This document shows, piece after piece, positions 23,994 through 31,232 of a DNA stretch of 33,984 bases (position 1 is the stretch's first letter; the number at the start of each line of letters is the position of its first letter). The DNA is taken from the NCBI GenBank assembly GCA_903936775.1, contig CAIZWU010000328.1, positions 1-33,984 of the forward strand. The letters run 5' to 3'. The notes below the pieces were generated by a model that saw only the letters and a program-made list of their open reading frames with translations, was not told the origin of the DNA and searched no databases. Source of the DNA: an uncultured bacterium. GTDB taxonomy: Bacteria > Verrucomicrobiota > Verrucomicrobiia > Verrucomicrobiales > V1-33. A program made the position numbers and the translations under genes.

Positions 23994-25040
23994 GTGAATC
24001 TGGAACAACATTTCGACGCCGCCGTGCACGGAGCGGAGCCGCCTCTGGCGCTCGCCCCCATGCAGGACGTGACCCATCTGCCCTTCTGGCGGATCATGGC
24101 GCGTTATGGCGGCGTCGATTTGTATTATACCGAATACATGCGGGTCCACTCGGTCTCCCGGCCCGAACGCTGGATCGTCGATTCCATCCTGCAAAACCCC
24201 ACCGGCCAGCCCGTCATCGCCCAGATCATCGGCAATGACATCCCCTCCATTCTCCGCACCATCCCGCTGCTGCAGGCGCTGCCCATTGCCGCGATCGACC
24301 TGAATCTGGGCTGTCCCGCTCCAGTCGTTTACAAAAAATGCGCGGGCGGCGGTCTGCTGCGCGAATTACCCCTCGTGGACCGGCTGCTGGGGGCCATGCG
24401 CGATGCCATCCCCGGACGCTTCACCGTCAAAACCCGCATCGGTTTCGACGATCCGGTCACTGATGCCCTGATACCCCTGCTGCAAAAACACCGCCCCGAC
24501 CTCGTCACGGTTCATGGCCGCACCGTCCTGGAAATGTATCGCGGGGGCATCCACTACGACCACATCCGCCACATCGCCGAAGCCCTGCCCTGCCCGGTTC
24601 TCGCCAACGGCAATGTCTCCACGCCGGACATGGCCGCAGAAACCCTGCGCCTCACCGGAGCCAAAGGCCTCATGATCGGACGCGGCGCCATCCGCAATCC
24701 CTGGATCTTCCAACAAATCCGCCGGCACCGCGAGGGAAAACCGGTCCCCCTTCCCTCAGGACGCGATGTCCTCGGTTACATCCATGAATTATGGGAGGAA
24801 ACCTGGCATAGTGAATCCATCGAAACCGGCCACGTCCACTCCATGAAACGTTATCTGAATTTCATCGGAGCCGGCATCACCGGCGATGGTCAATTCCTCA
24901 ATCAGATCCGCCGGGCTCCGGGCAAGTCCGAATTCTTCGCGATCTGCCGGGACTACCTCGACCACCACGAGCCGATGACCCTCGAGCCCCCTGCCGGACT
25001 GGTGCAGAAAGGCGCCTGCGGGACCAATCACCAGCTATAA
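23994..25040 (+). CDS. tRNA-dihydrouridine synthase family protein
   Basis: A 348-residue FMN-dependent TIM-barrel protein of the Dus family, which reduces uridine to dihydrouridine in the tRNA D-loop or variable region. The opening LALAPMQDVTHLPFWRI is the conserved FMN-binding start. DLNLGCPAP contains the conserved Dus cysteine motif, followed by a glycine-rich CAGGGLLREL loop, VKTRIGF, TVHGRT, VLANGNV and GLMIGRGAIRNPWIF, all in family order. The start is GTG at 23994. No nearby ATG gives a better N-terminus, since the barrel starts about 18 residues in. The precise target uridine cannot be assigned, so no Dus letter is given. Confidence 0.9.
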   Translation: MNLEQHFDAAVHGAEPPLALAPMQDVTHLPFWRIMARYGGVDLYYTEYMRVHSVSRPERWIVDSILQNPTGQPVIAQIIGNDIPSILRTIPLLQALPIAAIDLNLGCPAPVVYKKCAGGGLLRELPLVDRLLGAMRDAIPGRFTVKTRIGFDDPVTDALIPLLQKHRPDLVTVHGRTVLEMYRGGIHYDHIRHIAEALPCPVLANGNVSTPDMAAETLRLTGAKGLMIGRGAIRNPWIFQQIRRHREGKPVPLPSGRDVLGYIHELWEETWHSESIETGHVHSMKRYLNFIGAGITGDGQFLNQIRRAPGKSEFFAICRDYLDHHEPMTLEPPAGLVQKGACGTNHQL

Positions 25041-25139
25041 CAATTGTCGCGATTCCCCCCGACCCGCCCACTTCCATGGGGTTGGTCCGTAGTCTGACCC
25101 GGCCAGTCCCCGGTAGAGCGCGGTCTTTCCCGGCCCGCT

Positions 25140-25502
25140 TCAGCCAGGCTTTCCCAGGATCGCGGCAATCAGGTCGTTGACCGTGCGGTGGGCCTCCACC
25201 GGATGCCGCAAGGGGAGTTGGCCCTCAATGGTATAGCGGTTCCGGCGGCCGGTCCGCTCGCGGCCGAGGATGGCTCCGGCCTCCAGTTCTGCGATGATTT
25301 TCTGGATGGCCCGCTCCGTCACTCCAACCCGGCTGGCGAGGTCACGCACCCGCAACTCCGGGTCGGCGGCGAGGCAGAGCAGGACATGGGCGTGATTGGT
25401 CAGAAACGTCCATTCTCCGGCGGTGGCGGGAAGCGGGGAAGCCGGCGGCAAGAGGCCCGCTCCGTACGCAGGCAGCGTTTTTCCTTGAAGTGGGGTTGAC
25501 AT
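25140..25502 (-). CDS. Winged helix-turn-helix regulator divergent to the bicarbonate permease gene
   Basis: A 120-residue small DNA-binding protein. After a proline-rich N-terminus, the winged-helix domain runs from about residue 30 ([13 protein letters not shown]). Its recognition helix is in [23 protein letters not shown] and its wing in [14 protein letters not shown], as in MarR/ArsR-like regulators. No metal-binding cysteines are seen. The ATG at 25502 is preferred; the in-frame ATG at 25517 would lie inside the palindrome at 25508-25523. Divergence from the SbtA-type gene with the palindrome between them suggests it controls that gene and itself. The signal it senses is unknown. Confidence 0.82.
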   Translation of the reverse strand: MSTPLQGKTLPAYGAGLLPPASPLPATAGEWTFLTNHAHVLLCLAADPELRVRDLASRVGVTERAIQKIIAELEAGAILGRERTGRRNRYTIEGQLPLRHPVEAHRTVNDLIAAILGKPG

Positions 25503-25524
25503 AAGCAGTGTAATCAATTACACG
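25496..25524 (+). promoter_or_regulatory. Promoter with embedded operator for the SbtA-type gene
   Basis: TTGACA at 25496-25501 is a perfect -35 element; TACACG at 25519-25524 is a weak -10 after a 17-nt spacer. The perfect palindrome GTGTAAT-CA-ATTACAC (25508-25523) fills the spacer and overlaps the -10. A second dyad, CACGAA (25521-25526) with TTCGTG (25533-25538), follows. A regulator bound here would exclude RNA polymerase. The palindrome also lies only 6 nt upstream of the divergent regulator's ATG, so the same site could act on both directions. Confidence 0.6.
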
Positions 25525-25619
25525 AATCACAGTTCGTGTATTACGTATCGCGAATACTTTTACCAGATCCGTCGCTGGGCTGCAAGCTTTTCCGCAGACT
25601 CCGCCGGCCATTTTCCGCC

Positions 25620-26588
25620 ATGAACGCAGACCTCATTCTCTCCAACATTCTGAATCCCCCGGTGCTGTTTTTCTTCCTTGGCATGATTGCCTATGGCCTG
25701 AAATCGGACCTTGAGGTGCCTCATCCCCTGCCCAAGCTCTTTTCGCTCTACCTGTTGTTGTCCATCGGATTCAAAGGCGGAGTGGAATTGAACCACAGCG
25801 GACTGACTTCCCAGGTGATCTTTACCCTCGGTGCGGCGATTATGATGTCCGTGCTGGTGCCCCTCGCCGCATTCTTTATCCTCAAACGGAAAATGGATGT
25901 GCCCAACGCGGCAGCGGTGGCGGCGGCGTATGGATCGGTCAGTGCGGTCACCTTCATCGCGGCGGTTTCCTTTCTCGGCCAGCTGGGTATTTCCTTCAGC
26001 GGTCACATGGTGGCGGCCATGGCGCTGATGGAATCGCCCGCGATTATTGTCGGGATTGCCCTCGCCAGACTCCTCGGCCCACAGCGTCAGGGGCGGTTCC
26101 AATGGAAACCCTTGCTGCACGATGCCTTTTGCAACGGGTCGGTCCTGCTGCTGATGGGGGCTTTGCTGATCGGCATCCTGACTGGAGCCAAGGGAGGGGA
26201 ATCACTGGCGCCTTTCACCAACGATCTTTTCAAGGGGATGCTCTGTCTCTTCCTGCTCGACATGGGCATCGTGAGTGGCAGGCAGCTCGGCGGAATCCGG
26301 AAACTGGGGGCCTTGCCGGTGGGGTTCGCCACCCTGGTTCCTTTCGTCAATGCCCTGCTCGGGATTGGGCTGGCGTGGGGGATTGGGCTGGACCGGGGAG
26401 ATGCCCTGCTTTTTGCGGTGTTGTGTGCCAGTGCCAGCTACATTGCGGTGCCGGCAGCGATGCGGTTGGCGCTGCCGGAAGCCAATCCCGGGCTTTATGT
26501 GACCATGGCCCTGGCCCTGACTTTTCCGTTCAACATCGTGCTCGGTCTGCCCTGCTACATGGCGATTATCAGCAAGCTGTGGCCTTGA
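25620..26588 (+). CDS. SbtA-type sodium-dependent bicarbonate transport family permease
   Basis: A 322-residue polytopic inner-membrane protein, about ten hydrophobic segments, of the Sbt_1 family. In cyanobacteria, SbtA imports bicarbonate with sodium. The hallmark stretches NILNPPVLFFFLGM, KSDLEVPHPLPKLFSLYLLL, IGFKGGVEL and YGSVSAVTF are intact. The ATG at 25620 is selected because NADLILSNILNPP is the usual N-terminus; the in-frame start at 25536 adds a basic, non-homologous leader. In cyanobacteria a PII-like SbtB is encoded next door; here no SbtB is seen and a divergent winged-helix regulator takes that place. In a heterotroph it may supply bicarbonate for carboxylases, or carry another anion; transport specificity is inferred from the family only. 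Confidence 0.88.
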   Translation: MNADLILSNILNPPVLFFFLGMIAYGLKSDLEVPHPLPKLFSLYLLLSIGFKGGVELNHSGLTSQVIFTLGAAIMMSVLVPLAAFFILKRKMDVPNAAAVAAAYGSVSAVTFIAAVSFLGQLGISFSGHMVAAMALMESPAIIVGIALARLLGPQRQGRFQWKPLLHDAFCNGSVLLLMGALLIGILTGAKGGESLAPFTNDLFKGMLCLFLLDMGIVSGRQLGGIRKLGALPVGFATLVPFVNALLGIGLAWGIGLDRGDALLFAVLCASASYIAVPAAMRLALPEANPGLYVTMALALTFPFNIVLGLPCYMAIISKLWP

Positions 26589-26642
26589 CCCGCCGGCGCA
26601 GGAAGCGCCCACCACTGGTCAATAACGAGGTCGGTTTGCCAT

Positions 26643-27449
26643 TCACCACCGTTCCCGCGGAGGCAAGGCCAACGGCTGGGCCTCGGCTTCAACGGTGCGG
26701 CGGAGGGCGCGGCGGAGGCGGTCGGCGGCGCGGGGGGCGAGGGCATCAGGGACGATCAGCCCGAGCGTAAAAATACCGTGACGGGTGGCGGTATCGATCA
26801 CACACAGGCGGCGTTCGTCCTGGAGGTCAAGGTAGATCGCGCCTTCCGCCGCCGAGGGAAGATGGGGCGCGGCACGGCGGGCGGCTTCTGCCAGCAGCAC
26901 CGCTCCCGCCACGATTTCTCCGGGGGCTTCCCGGTCACTGACCGGACAGCCCTGAGCATCGATGATGAAGATGTCGGCGGAATCGATCTGACGGCGGATC
27001 CAATCGGTAAGCGCTCGCAGGCGGGTCGTCAGCGGACCGAGGGGCACCTCGAAATGGGGCACGTGGCGGCGGGGGGGAATGGCGGACAACTCCGGGGCCG
27101 GCATTGGGACCGGGGCACTCCAGGCCGGGAGGCCGGAGGCGGTCACCCCATGCGCGGGGGATTCCTCCGCCCCGGGTTTCGGAATGAGGCCGGATTGCTC
27201 GGCTTTGTGGCGGATATTGTCGAGGAAATGGCGCACTTTTTCACGCTCGGGGGCGGCCATGGCGGCTGGCGGACCTGGGAAAGGCGCCGACGCAAAGTGC
27301 TCGGGCAGGCGGAAGTCATCGGCCATCAACCGGGTCACCGGAGTGGCGGCTTCGACAAACCACGGAGCCACGTCTGAAGCCGCCGGAGCGATATCCCGCG
27401 CCATGCCGGCGAGGGCTTCCTGATCAATCCATGAGCCGAGTGTATTCAT
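26643..27449 (-). CDS. Probable roadblock/LC7-domain protein paired with ParA
   Basis: A 268-residue protein. Residues 1-90 are helical (including REKVRHFLDNIRHKAEQ), about 91-135 is a Pro/Ala-rich linker, and about 138-256 resembles a roadblock/LC7 fold. That fold shows a helix, strand DIFIIDAQGCPV, helix GEIVAGAVLLAEAA, strand GAIYLDLQDERRLCVIDT, strand GIFTLGLIVP, and a final helix. Such proteins (for example MglB) bind and regulate P-loop nucleotide switches that position cell structures. The gene start lies inside parA (26-nt overlap in another frame), so translation is probably coupled and the products probably interact. The assignment rests on fold-like pattern, not on strong motifs; it could be another alpha/beta partner protein. 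Confidence 0.6.
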   Translation of the reverse strand: MNTLGSWIDQEALAGMARDIAPAASDVAPWFVEAATPVTRLMADDFRLPEHFASAPFPGPPAAMAAPEREKVRHFLDNIRHKAEQSGLIPKPGAEESPAHGVTASGLPAWSAPVPMPAPELSAIPPRRHVPHFEVPLGPLTTRLRALTDWIRRQIDSADIFIIDAQGCPVSDREAPGEIVAGAVLLAEAARRAAPHLPSAAEGAIYLDLQDERRLCVIDTATRHGIFTLGLIVPDALAPRAADRLRRALRRTVEAEAQPLALPPRERW

Positions 27450-28230
27450 TGGCGGAGTCAGGGGCTTGGAGTTGGAGACGCGGTTCCAGTTCAGCGGCCA
27501 ACTGGTCGAAGACGTGGGCTGCCGCGGGAGGATTCCGGTGCAGCAGGCCGAGCGGCACCCCGGCAGCGGAAGCCTTCAGGAAAACGGGATCGCGGGGGAT
27601 GGAGGTTTGGCAGAGCAACTGGGCGGGGACCAGAGCACGGAGTTCACGGACCACTTCGGCGCTCTCCTTCAAATCGGCCTGCACCATGGTCATCAGGATG
27701 CCCGCGACTTCGAGTTTGGACCCGTGATTGCGCAGGAACTGGATGGCCTGAAGCATCTGCGGAATGCTGCGGATTCCCAGCGGCTCGGCCTGCTGGGGGA
27801 TCAACACACTGTCGGCAAGGCGCAGGACATCCCCCGAGCTGCCGGTGAGGCCCGCCGGGGTATCGAAAATAACGAGATCGAAGGGACGGGTGGCAATTTC
27901 CGCCACCATCCGCCGCAGGGCGGCGAGGGTGTCCATGGATTCGTGACCCGAACCAAAAAAGCTGTGGGATTGCCCGGCGGTGAGCAGATTCAGCTCAGGA
28001 AGCCGGGTGGGCAGGATAAGGGGCAGCACGCTGACCCCGGTATGGACGGCATCGTAAAACCCCTGACACTTCCGCGCCTTCTCCGAGAGGGACAGACCGA
28101 CGGACCCCTGAGGGTCAGTATCGACCAGCAGCGTATTCCAGCCGCGCCGCGCCAGCGAATAGGCAAGGTTCACCGAAACGGTGGTTTTGCCCACCCCGCC
28201 CTTCTGACTGGAAATTGCTAGTAATCTCAC
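27424..28230 (-). CDS. ParA/MinD-family ATPase
   Basis: A 268-residue ATPase with the deviant Walker A KGGVGKTT at residues 10-17, the switch I region DTDPQGS, and Walker B-like LVIFDTPAG. The length and the lack of an N-terminal helix-turn-helix fit the small chromosomal or positioning ParA class (Soj, PpfA/ParC-like) rather than plasmid ParA with its DNA-binding extension. The start codon is GTG at 28230. No ParB gene or parS-like site was found nearby. The gene overlaps the probable roadblock gene by 26 nt, and follows the alcohol dehydrogenase gene by 44 nt. Likely role: positioning of a protein cluster or organelle on the nucleoid; the cargo is unknown. Confidence 0.88.
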   Translation of the reverse strand: MRLLAISSQKGGVGKTTVSVNLAYSLARRGWNTLLVDTDPQGSVGLSLSEKARKCQGFYDAVHTGVSVLPLILPTRLPELNLLTAGQSHSFFGSGHESMDTLAALRRMVAEIATRPFDLVIFDTPAGLTGSSGDVLRLADSVLIPQQAEPLGIRSIPQMLQAIQFLRNHGSKLEVAGILMTMVQADLKESAEVVRELRALVPAQLLCQTSIPRDPVFLKASAAGVPLGLLHRNPPAAAHVFDQLAAELEPRLQLQAPDSANEYTRLMD

Positions 28231-28274
28231 GTGACTCTCAGGGTAATGGCTCCGGGCAGGGTTTCACCCGGAAT

Positions 28275-29519
28275 TTACGAGGAAATCAGCGGGCCATTTT
28301 CCGGGGACATTTGACGTTCCGGAGCCGCAGCGGCGGAATACAGCTGATGGAAGCTCCCGGCATCGACCGCGACCGGATTGAACTGGGCGGTCCACTGGGC
28401 GGCCGCTTCCTTGGAAAGGATGGGGAGATTCTCCGGAGTGAGCAGGCCCGGGCGCACCGCGGTGGGCAGGCTGGCGGCTTCGAGAATGCCGGTAAGCCAT
28501 CCCGGGAGAGCATCGCCCGCCAGACCGAGGGGAGCGGCCAGTTGAGTGTATTCCTCCCAGGCGGCCGGGTCAGTAAGATTGAGCCGCATGACATGGGGCA
28601 GCATCAGCCCGACCGCCTCGCCATGGACGATTCCGAAGTGCGCGGTCAGCGGATTGGCGGCAGAGTGACCGGCTCCGAGCATGGAATTTTCGATGGCGGT
28701 GCCCGCAAAAGCCGAGCCCAGGAGCATGGCGGCGCGGGCTTCGTGATTACCGGGATCGCGGAGGACGGTGAGGAAATTCCGGCTCAGCAGCGCAAAGGCG
28801 GCACGGCTGTAGGCCACCGAAATGTCGTTGCGCTTTTTACACACGGCGCTTTCGAGCGCGTGGGTCAGCGCGTCGATCCCGGTCACGCGGGTCACCCGGG
28901 CGGGCTGGGTGATGGTCAGATCAGGATCAAGGATGGCAATGCGGGCCGCCGCCTTTTTATCGCCACAAGCCATCTTGGCATGGGTCACCGAGTCGGAGAT
29001 GAGGGCGTAGGATTGGCATTCGCTCCCCGTGCCCGCGGTGGTGGGGATGGCGATGAGCGGCAACATGGGTTTGGTGGCCTTGCCGGTGCCGTGGTAGTCG
29101 CTCATTTTCCCGCCGTTCGTCAGGATGAAATTGCAGCCTTTGGCGGTGTCCATGCTGCTGCCTCCGCCGAGGCCGATCAGGAGGTCCGCCTGGTGTTCCC
29201 GGGCGCTGGCCACACAGGCCTCCACGGTATCGGTGGTGGGATTTTCCTCCACGCCCATGAAGGCGCTCCATTCCACGCCCGCCGCATTGAGGCTTTCCAG
29301 CACATGATCCAAGTGACCGGCTTCCGCGATGCCGCGGTCCGTCACCACCATGACCCGATGGGCCCCGAGGCTTCTCGCAAAAATCCCGGTGCGCTGCACC
29401 GCTCCCCTGCCAAACACCACCCGGGTGCCCGGCGTGTGGGAGAAATCGGCCACGAAGTCAGGAAACGGCCCGCCCGGGAGCGTGGCCAGCAGTTGTTTGA
29501 TCAGGGGGGAATCAGGCAT
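28275..29519 (-). CDS. Iron-containing alcohol dehydrogenase
   Basis: A 414-residue group III Fe-dependent alcohol dehydrogenase that interconverts alcohols and aldehydes with NAD(P)H. The cofactor motif GGGSSMDTAKG is at 118-128. The metal ligands are visible as D216, H220 (GIDALTHALE), H285 (GAGHSAANPL) and H299 (HFGIVHGEAVG). The N-terminal GTRVVFGRGA and the IPTTAGTGSE stretch are also typical. The ATG at 29519 starts about 28 residues before the first conserved strand, normal for the family. The substrate is not predictable. It precedes parA and the roadblock gene on the same strand with a 44-nt gap, so the three may form an operon, although no metabolic link is obvious. Confidence 0.92.
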   Translation of the reverse strand: MPDSPLIKQLLATLPGGPFPDFVADFSHTPGTRVVFGRGAVQRTGIFARSLGAHRVMVVTDRGIAEAGHLDHVLESLNAAGVEWSAFMGVEENPTTDTVEACVASAREHQADLLIGLGGGSSMDTAKGCNFILTNGGKMSDYHGTGKATKPMLPLIAIPTTAGTGSECQSYALISDSVTHAKMACGDKKAAARIAILDPDLTITQPARVTRVTGIDALTHALESAVCKKRNDISVAYSRAAFALLSRNFLTVLRDPGNHEARAAMLLGSAFAGTAIENSMLGAGHSAANPLTAHFGIVHGEAVGLMLPHVMRLNLTDPAAWEEYTQLAAPLGLAGDALPGWLTGILEAASLPTAVRPGLLTPENLPILSKEAAAQWTAQFNPVAVDAGSFHQLYSAAAAPERQMSPENGPLISS

Positions 29520-29793
29520 GTCGGGGGATCATGCACCCAACGTGCCGCGACGGGGAATTCAAACAGTTTTCCATCCGGTCCCCCTGAATTTCCGCCCCTG
29601 GCCCTTGCCTTGGATGCCCTGCGCAATCCCCCTCCGCAATCCCCCTCCGGCCTCCACCCGGCGCGCTGGGCCAGAGGTGCGTCTGCCGGCCTCTGCTTTC
29701 GGGGGCTTGACCGGCTTTGAGGGGGCAAAGGATCGGGATCAACTCAAATGGGAAAGGGAAACCCCGGCTGGGCGAACCTGAACCCAGCTGGCG
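29520..29793. other. Intergenic region upstream of the alcohol dehydrogenase gene
   Basis: About 270 nt with no credible gene. It must contain the promoter of the minus-strand dehydrogenase-parA unit. A 13-nt unit, CGCAATCCCCCTC, occurs twice in tandem at 29622-29647. An inverted repeat at 29767-29772 / 29783-29788 (GCTGGG / CCCAGC, 10-nt loop) lies just after the end of the small membrane ORF. In that strand it is followed by a T-containing tract, so it may be its terminator. Confidence 0.4.
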
Positions 29794-29967
29794 TTACTGC
29801 TCCAGCCGGCTCAGGTGAGTTATTCCGAGCGCGATAAGCCCTGCGCTCACTACGGCCGCCAGTGGCCAACAAGCAATCATGTTCGACGGAATGCCGTTGA
29901 GCGATACGATGGCCAAACAACCGAAGGAGGCTCCGGTGACTATTGCGATGAAGGTTTTTGTTCTCAT
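29794..29967 (-). CDS. Small two-helix membrane protein (57 aa)
   Basis: A frame from ATG at 29967 to TAA at 29794 encodes 57 residues. The N-terminus MRTKTF is basic, followed by a hydrophobic stretch (about 6-23). A short loop SLNGIPSN and a second hydrophobic stretch (about 30-50) come next, and the tail is HLSRLEQ. Two membrane helices with a positive N-terminus are a coherent small-protein design. The possible terminator hairpin just downstream supports it. No family is recognised and no Shine-Dalgarno sequence is present. It might belong with the other membrane-associated genes of the 30-33 kb cluster on the same strand. Confidence 0.5.
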   Translation of the reverse strand: MRTKTFIAIVTGASFGCLAIVSLNGIPSNMIACWPLAAVVSAGLIALGITHLSRLEQ

Positions 29968-30160
29968 TGGTGCGTTTTTTAATTTCAGCAGAACGATTAA
30001 GCGCTGGCCCCCACTGGGGCGGGGGTGAGCGTCCGGACGGGATGGCGGGTTAAAGATACCAAGAGCATGGCCGACAGATCAACCCCAGCGGTTGTCCAGC
30101 CGCAGCTTGCTCGCCTTGGATTGCTCTCAAGGGCTTCTGATCGGAATCGGCCTCGCCGGG

Positions 30161-31075
30161 TCACATGAACCGCAGCAGCGCGTTGCCGATGAAGCGGCCA
30201 AGGAAGGCACCGCCCAATGCCAGCACAGGAATCAGGAATAAGTGTTTCTCTTTCAACAGGAACAACAACAGAATACCGGTAAAGCCACCCAGACAGAAGC
30301 CGATCACGCCTCCGATGATGCTGCTTAGCAACTGGCGTGGGTTGAATGTGTTCTCCAGCCTCAGCACGCGCAAAGGCGCTTCCCTCGCGGCGTTCGCCAG
30401 CACATCGAGCAAATCGTTGGCGACGGTCAGCAAGCTTTCGCGTTCCCTTCCCTGTAAAATTACATCACTGAAAGCACCAGTGATGATCCGGGTTTCCGGA
30501 GCGCGTATCGCCAGGTATCCGTTCTGCACCTCGATAAATCCGGTGCTGGCAGTGGAGAGGAACCGCAGGACGCCGGGTTTGCAAATCGGGGCCATATCCG
30601 CAAGGCTGGGTGCGGGATGGCCGGCGGATTTGATCGATGTCTCCATGGCCTCAAAGGCACCTCCGCCGAAGAGGCGGTAATTCTTGTTGAACGCATCGAC
30701 CAATTGCCTCTCATCCTCTGATGCGGTTGGAGCGAGTTTCAGGTCCAAGCCTTTGATGCCCAGGAAACTCATTCCCCCCGTCTCGCGGCGCGGCAGGAGG
30801 TCGAAATCCGGGAGGTCGAGTCCGGCAGTGGGAATCAGGACGACCGTCTTCCAGATATTTCCCCACTCTTCGGCACGGATCACTTCAACCTGAACATCGA
30901 GAATCTCGAACGGCCTGTTTCGATGGATTCCGAGAACATGATCCCGGAAACTTTCCGCCTTCCTGAAGATATCAAGGCCGCGCGCGCCTTCGGAGATTAC
31001 CCCCTCGGTTTCGGCGTGGAACTCGTAACCGTTTTCCTGGGCCCATGTGAGATTCTTGCGTTGAGGATTGTTCAT
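30161..31075 (-). CDS. Unrecognised protein with C-terminal membrane hairpin
   Basis: A 304-residue protein if started at the ATG at 31075 (MNNPQRKNLTWAQENGYEF); the in-frame ATG at 31276 would overlap the end of the DUF1254 gene and adds a basic, low-complexity stretch. Residues 1-240 look soluble and mixed alpha/beta, with notable stretches KTVVLIP, GLDLPDFDLLPRRE and RLFGGGAFEAME. The end has two hydrophobic segments (about 254-274 and 281-297) around a KEKH turn, finishing in LLRFM, so the protein is probably anchored in the inner membrane with its large domain in the cytoplasm. No domain was recognised. Codon use appears less GC-biased than in the genes before 29.5 kb. The function is unknown. 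Confidence 0.7.
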   Translation of the reverse strand: MNNPQRKNLTWAQENGYEFHAETEGVISEGARGLDIFRKAESFRDHVLGIHRNRPFEILDVQVEVIRAEEWGNIWKTVVLIPTAGLDLPDFDLLPRRETGGMSFLGIKGLDLKLAPTASEDERQLVDAFNKNYRLFGGGAFEAMETSIKSAGHPAPSLADMAPICKPGVLRFLSTASTGFIEVQNGYLAIRAPETRIITGAFSDVILQGRERESLLTVANDLLDVLANAAREAPLRVLRLENTFNPRQLLSSIIGGVIGFCLGGFTGILLLFLLKEKHLFLIPVLALGGAFLGRFIGNALLRFM

Positions 31076-31172
31076 GACTGGTTGTTGGACTTCACCATCC
31101 AAGGGATGGCGGTGTCTTCGTATTTCAATTTTCCTGGCGACCGTTGGGGCGTATCCGCGGCGGGATAGAAGT

Positions 31173-31187
31173 TCAAATTCAATTTGA
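31173..31187 (-). promoter_or_regulatory. Short AT-rich palindrome upstream of the unrecognised membrane-anchored gene
   Basis: TCAAATT-C-AATTTGA is a perfect 7-bp dyad around a single base, in the 157-nt gap between the DUF1254 stop (31233) and the start at 31075. It is about 98 nt upstream of that start, a suitable distance for an operator or upstream regulatory site. The AT-richness contrasts with the surroundings. No matching -35/-10 pair was identified. Confidence 0.35.
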
Positions 31188-31232
31188 GGGCTTAACGCCG
31201 TCGGGTGGCGCGGCTGGTTCAGCGCTGGTGTT

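Noticed and set aside
25041..25139. Convergent gap after the dihydrouridine synthase gene checked for a tRNA or terminator
   Set aside because: No cloverleaf arms and no stem longer than about 4-5 bp were found.
28215..29720. Plus-strand open frame of 501 codons opposite the alcohol dehydrogenase
   Set aside because: The minus strand has metal ligands and the cofactor motif of an Fe-ADH; the plus product is low-complexity Gly/Arg/His sequence.
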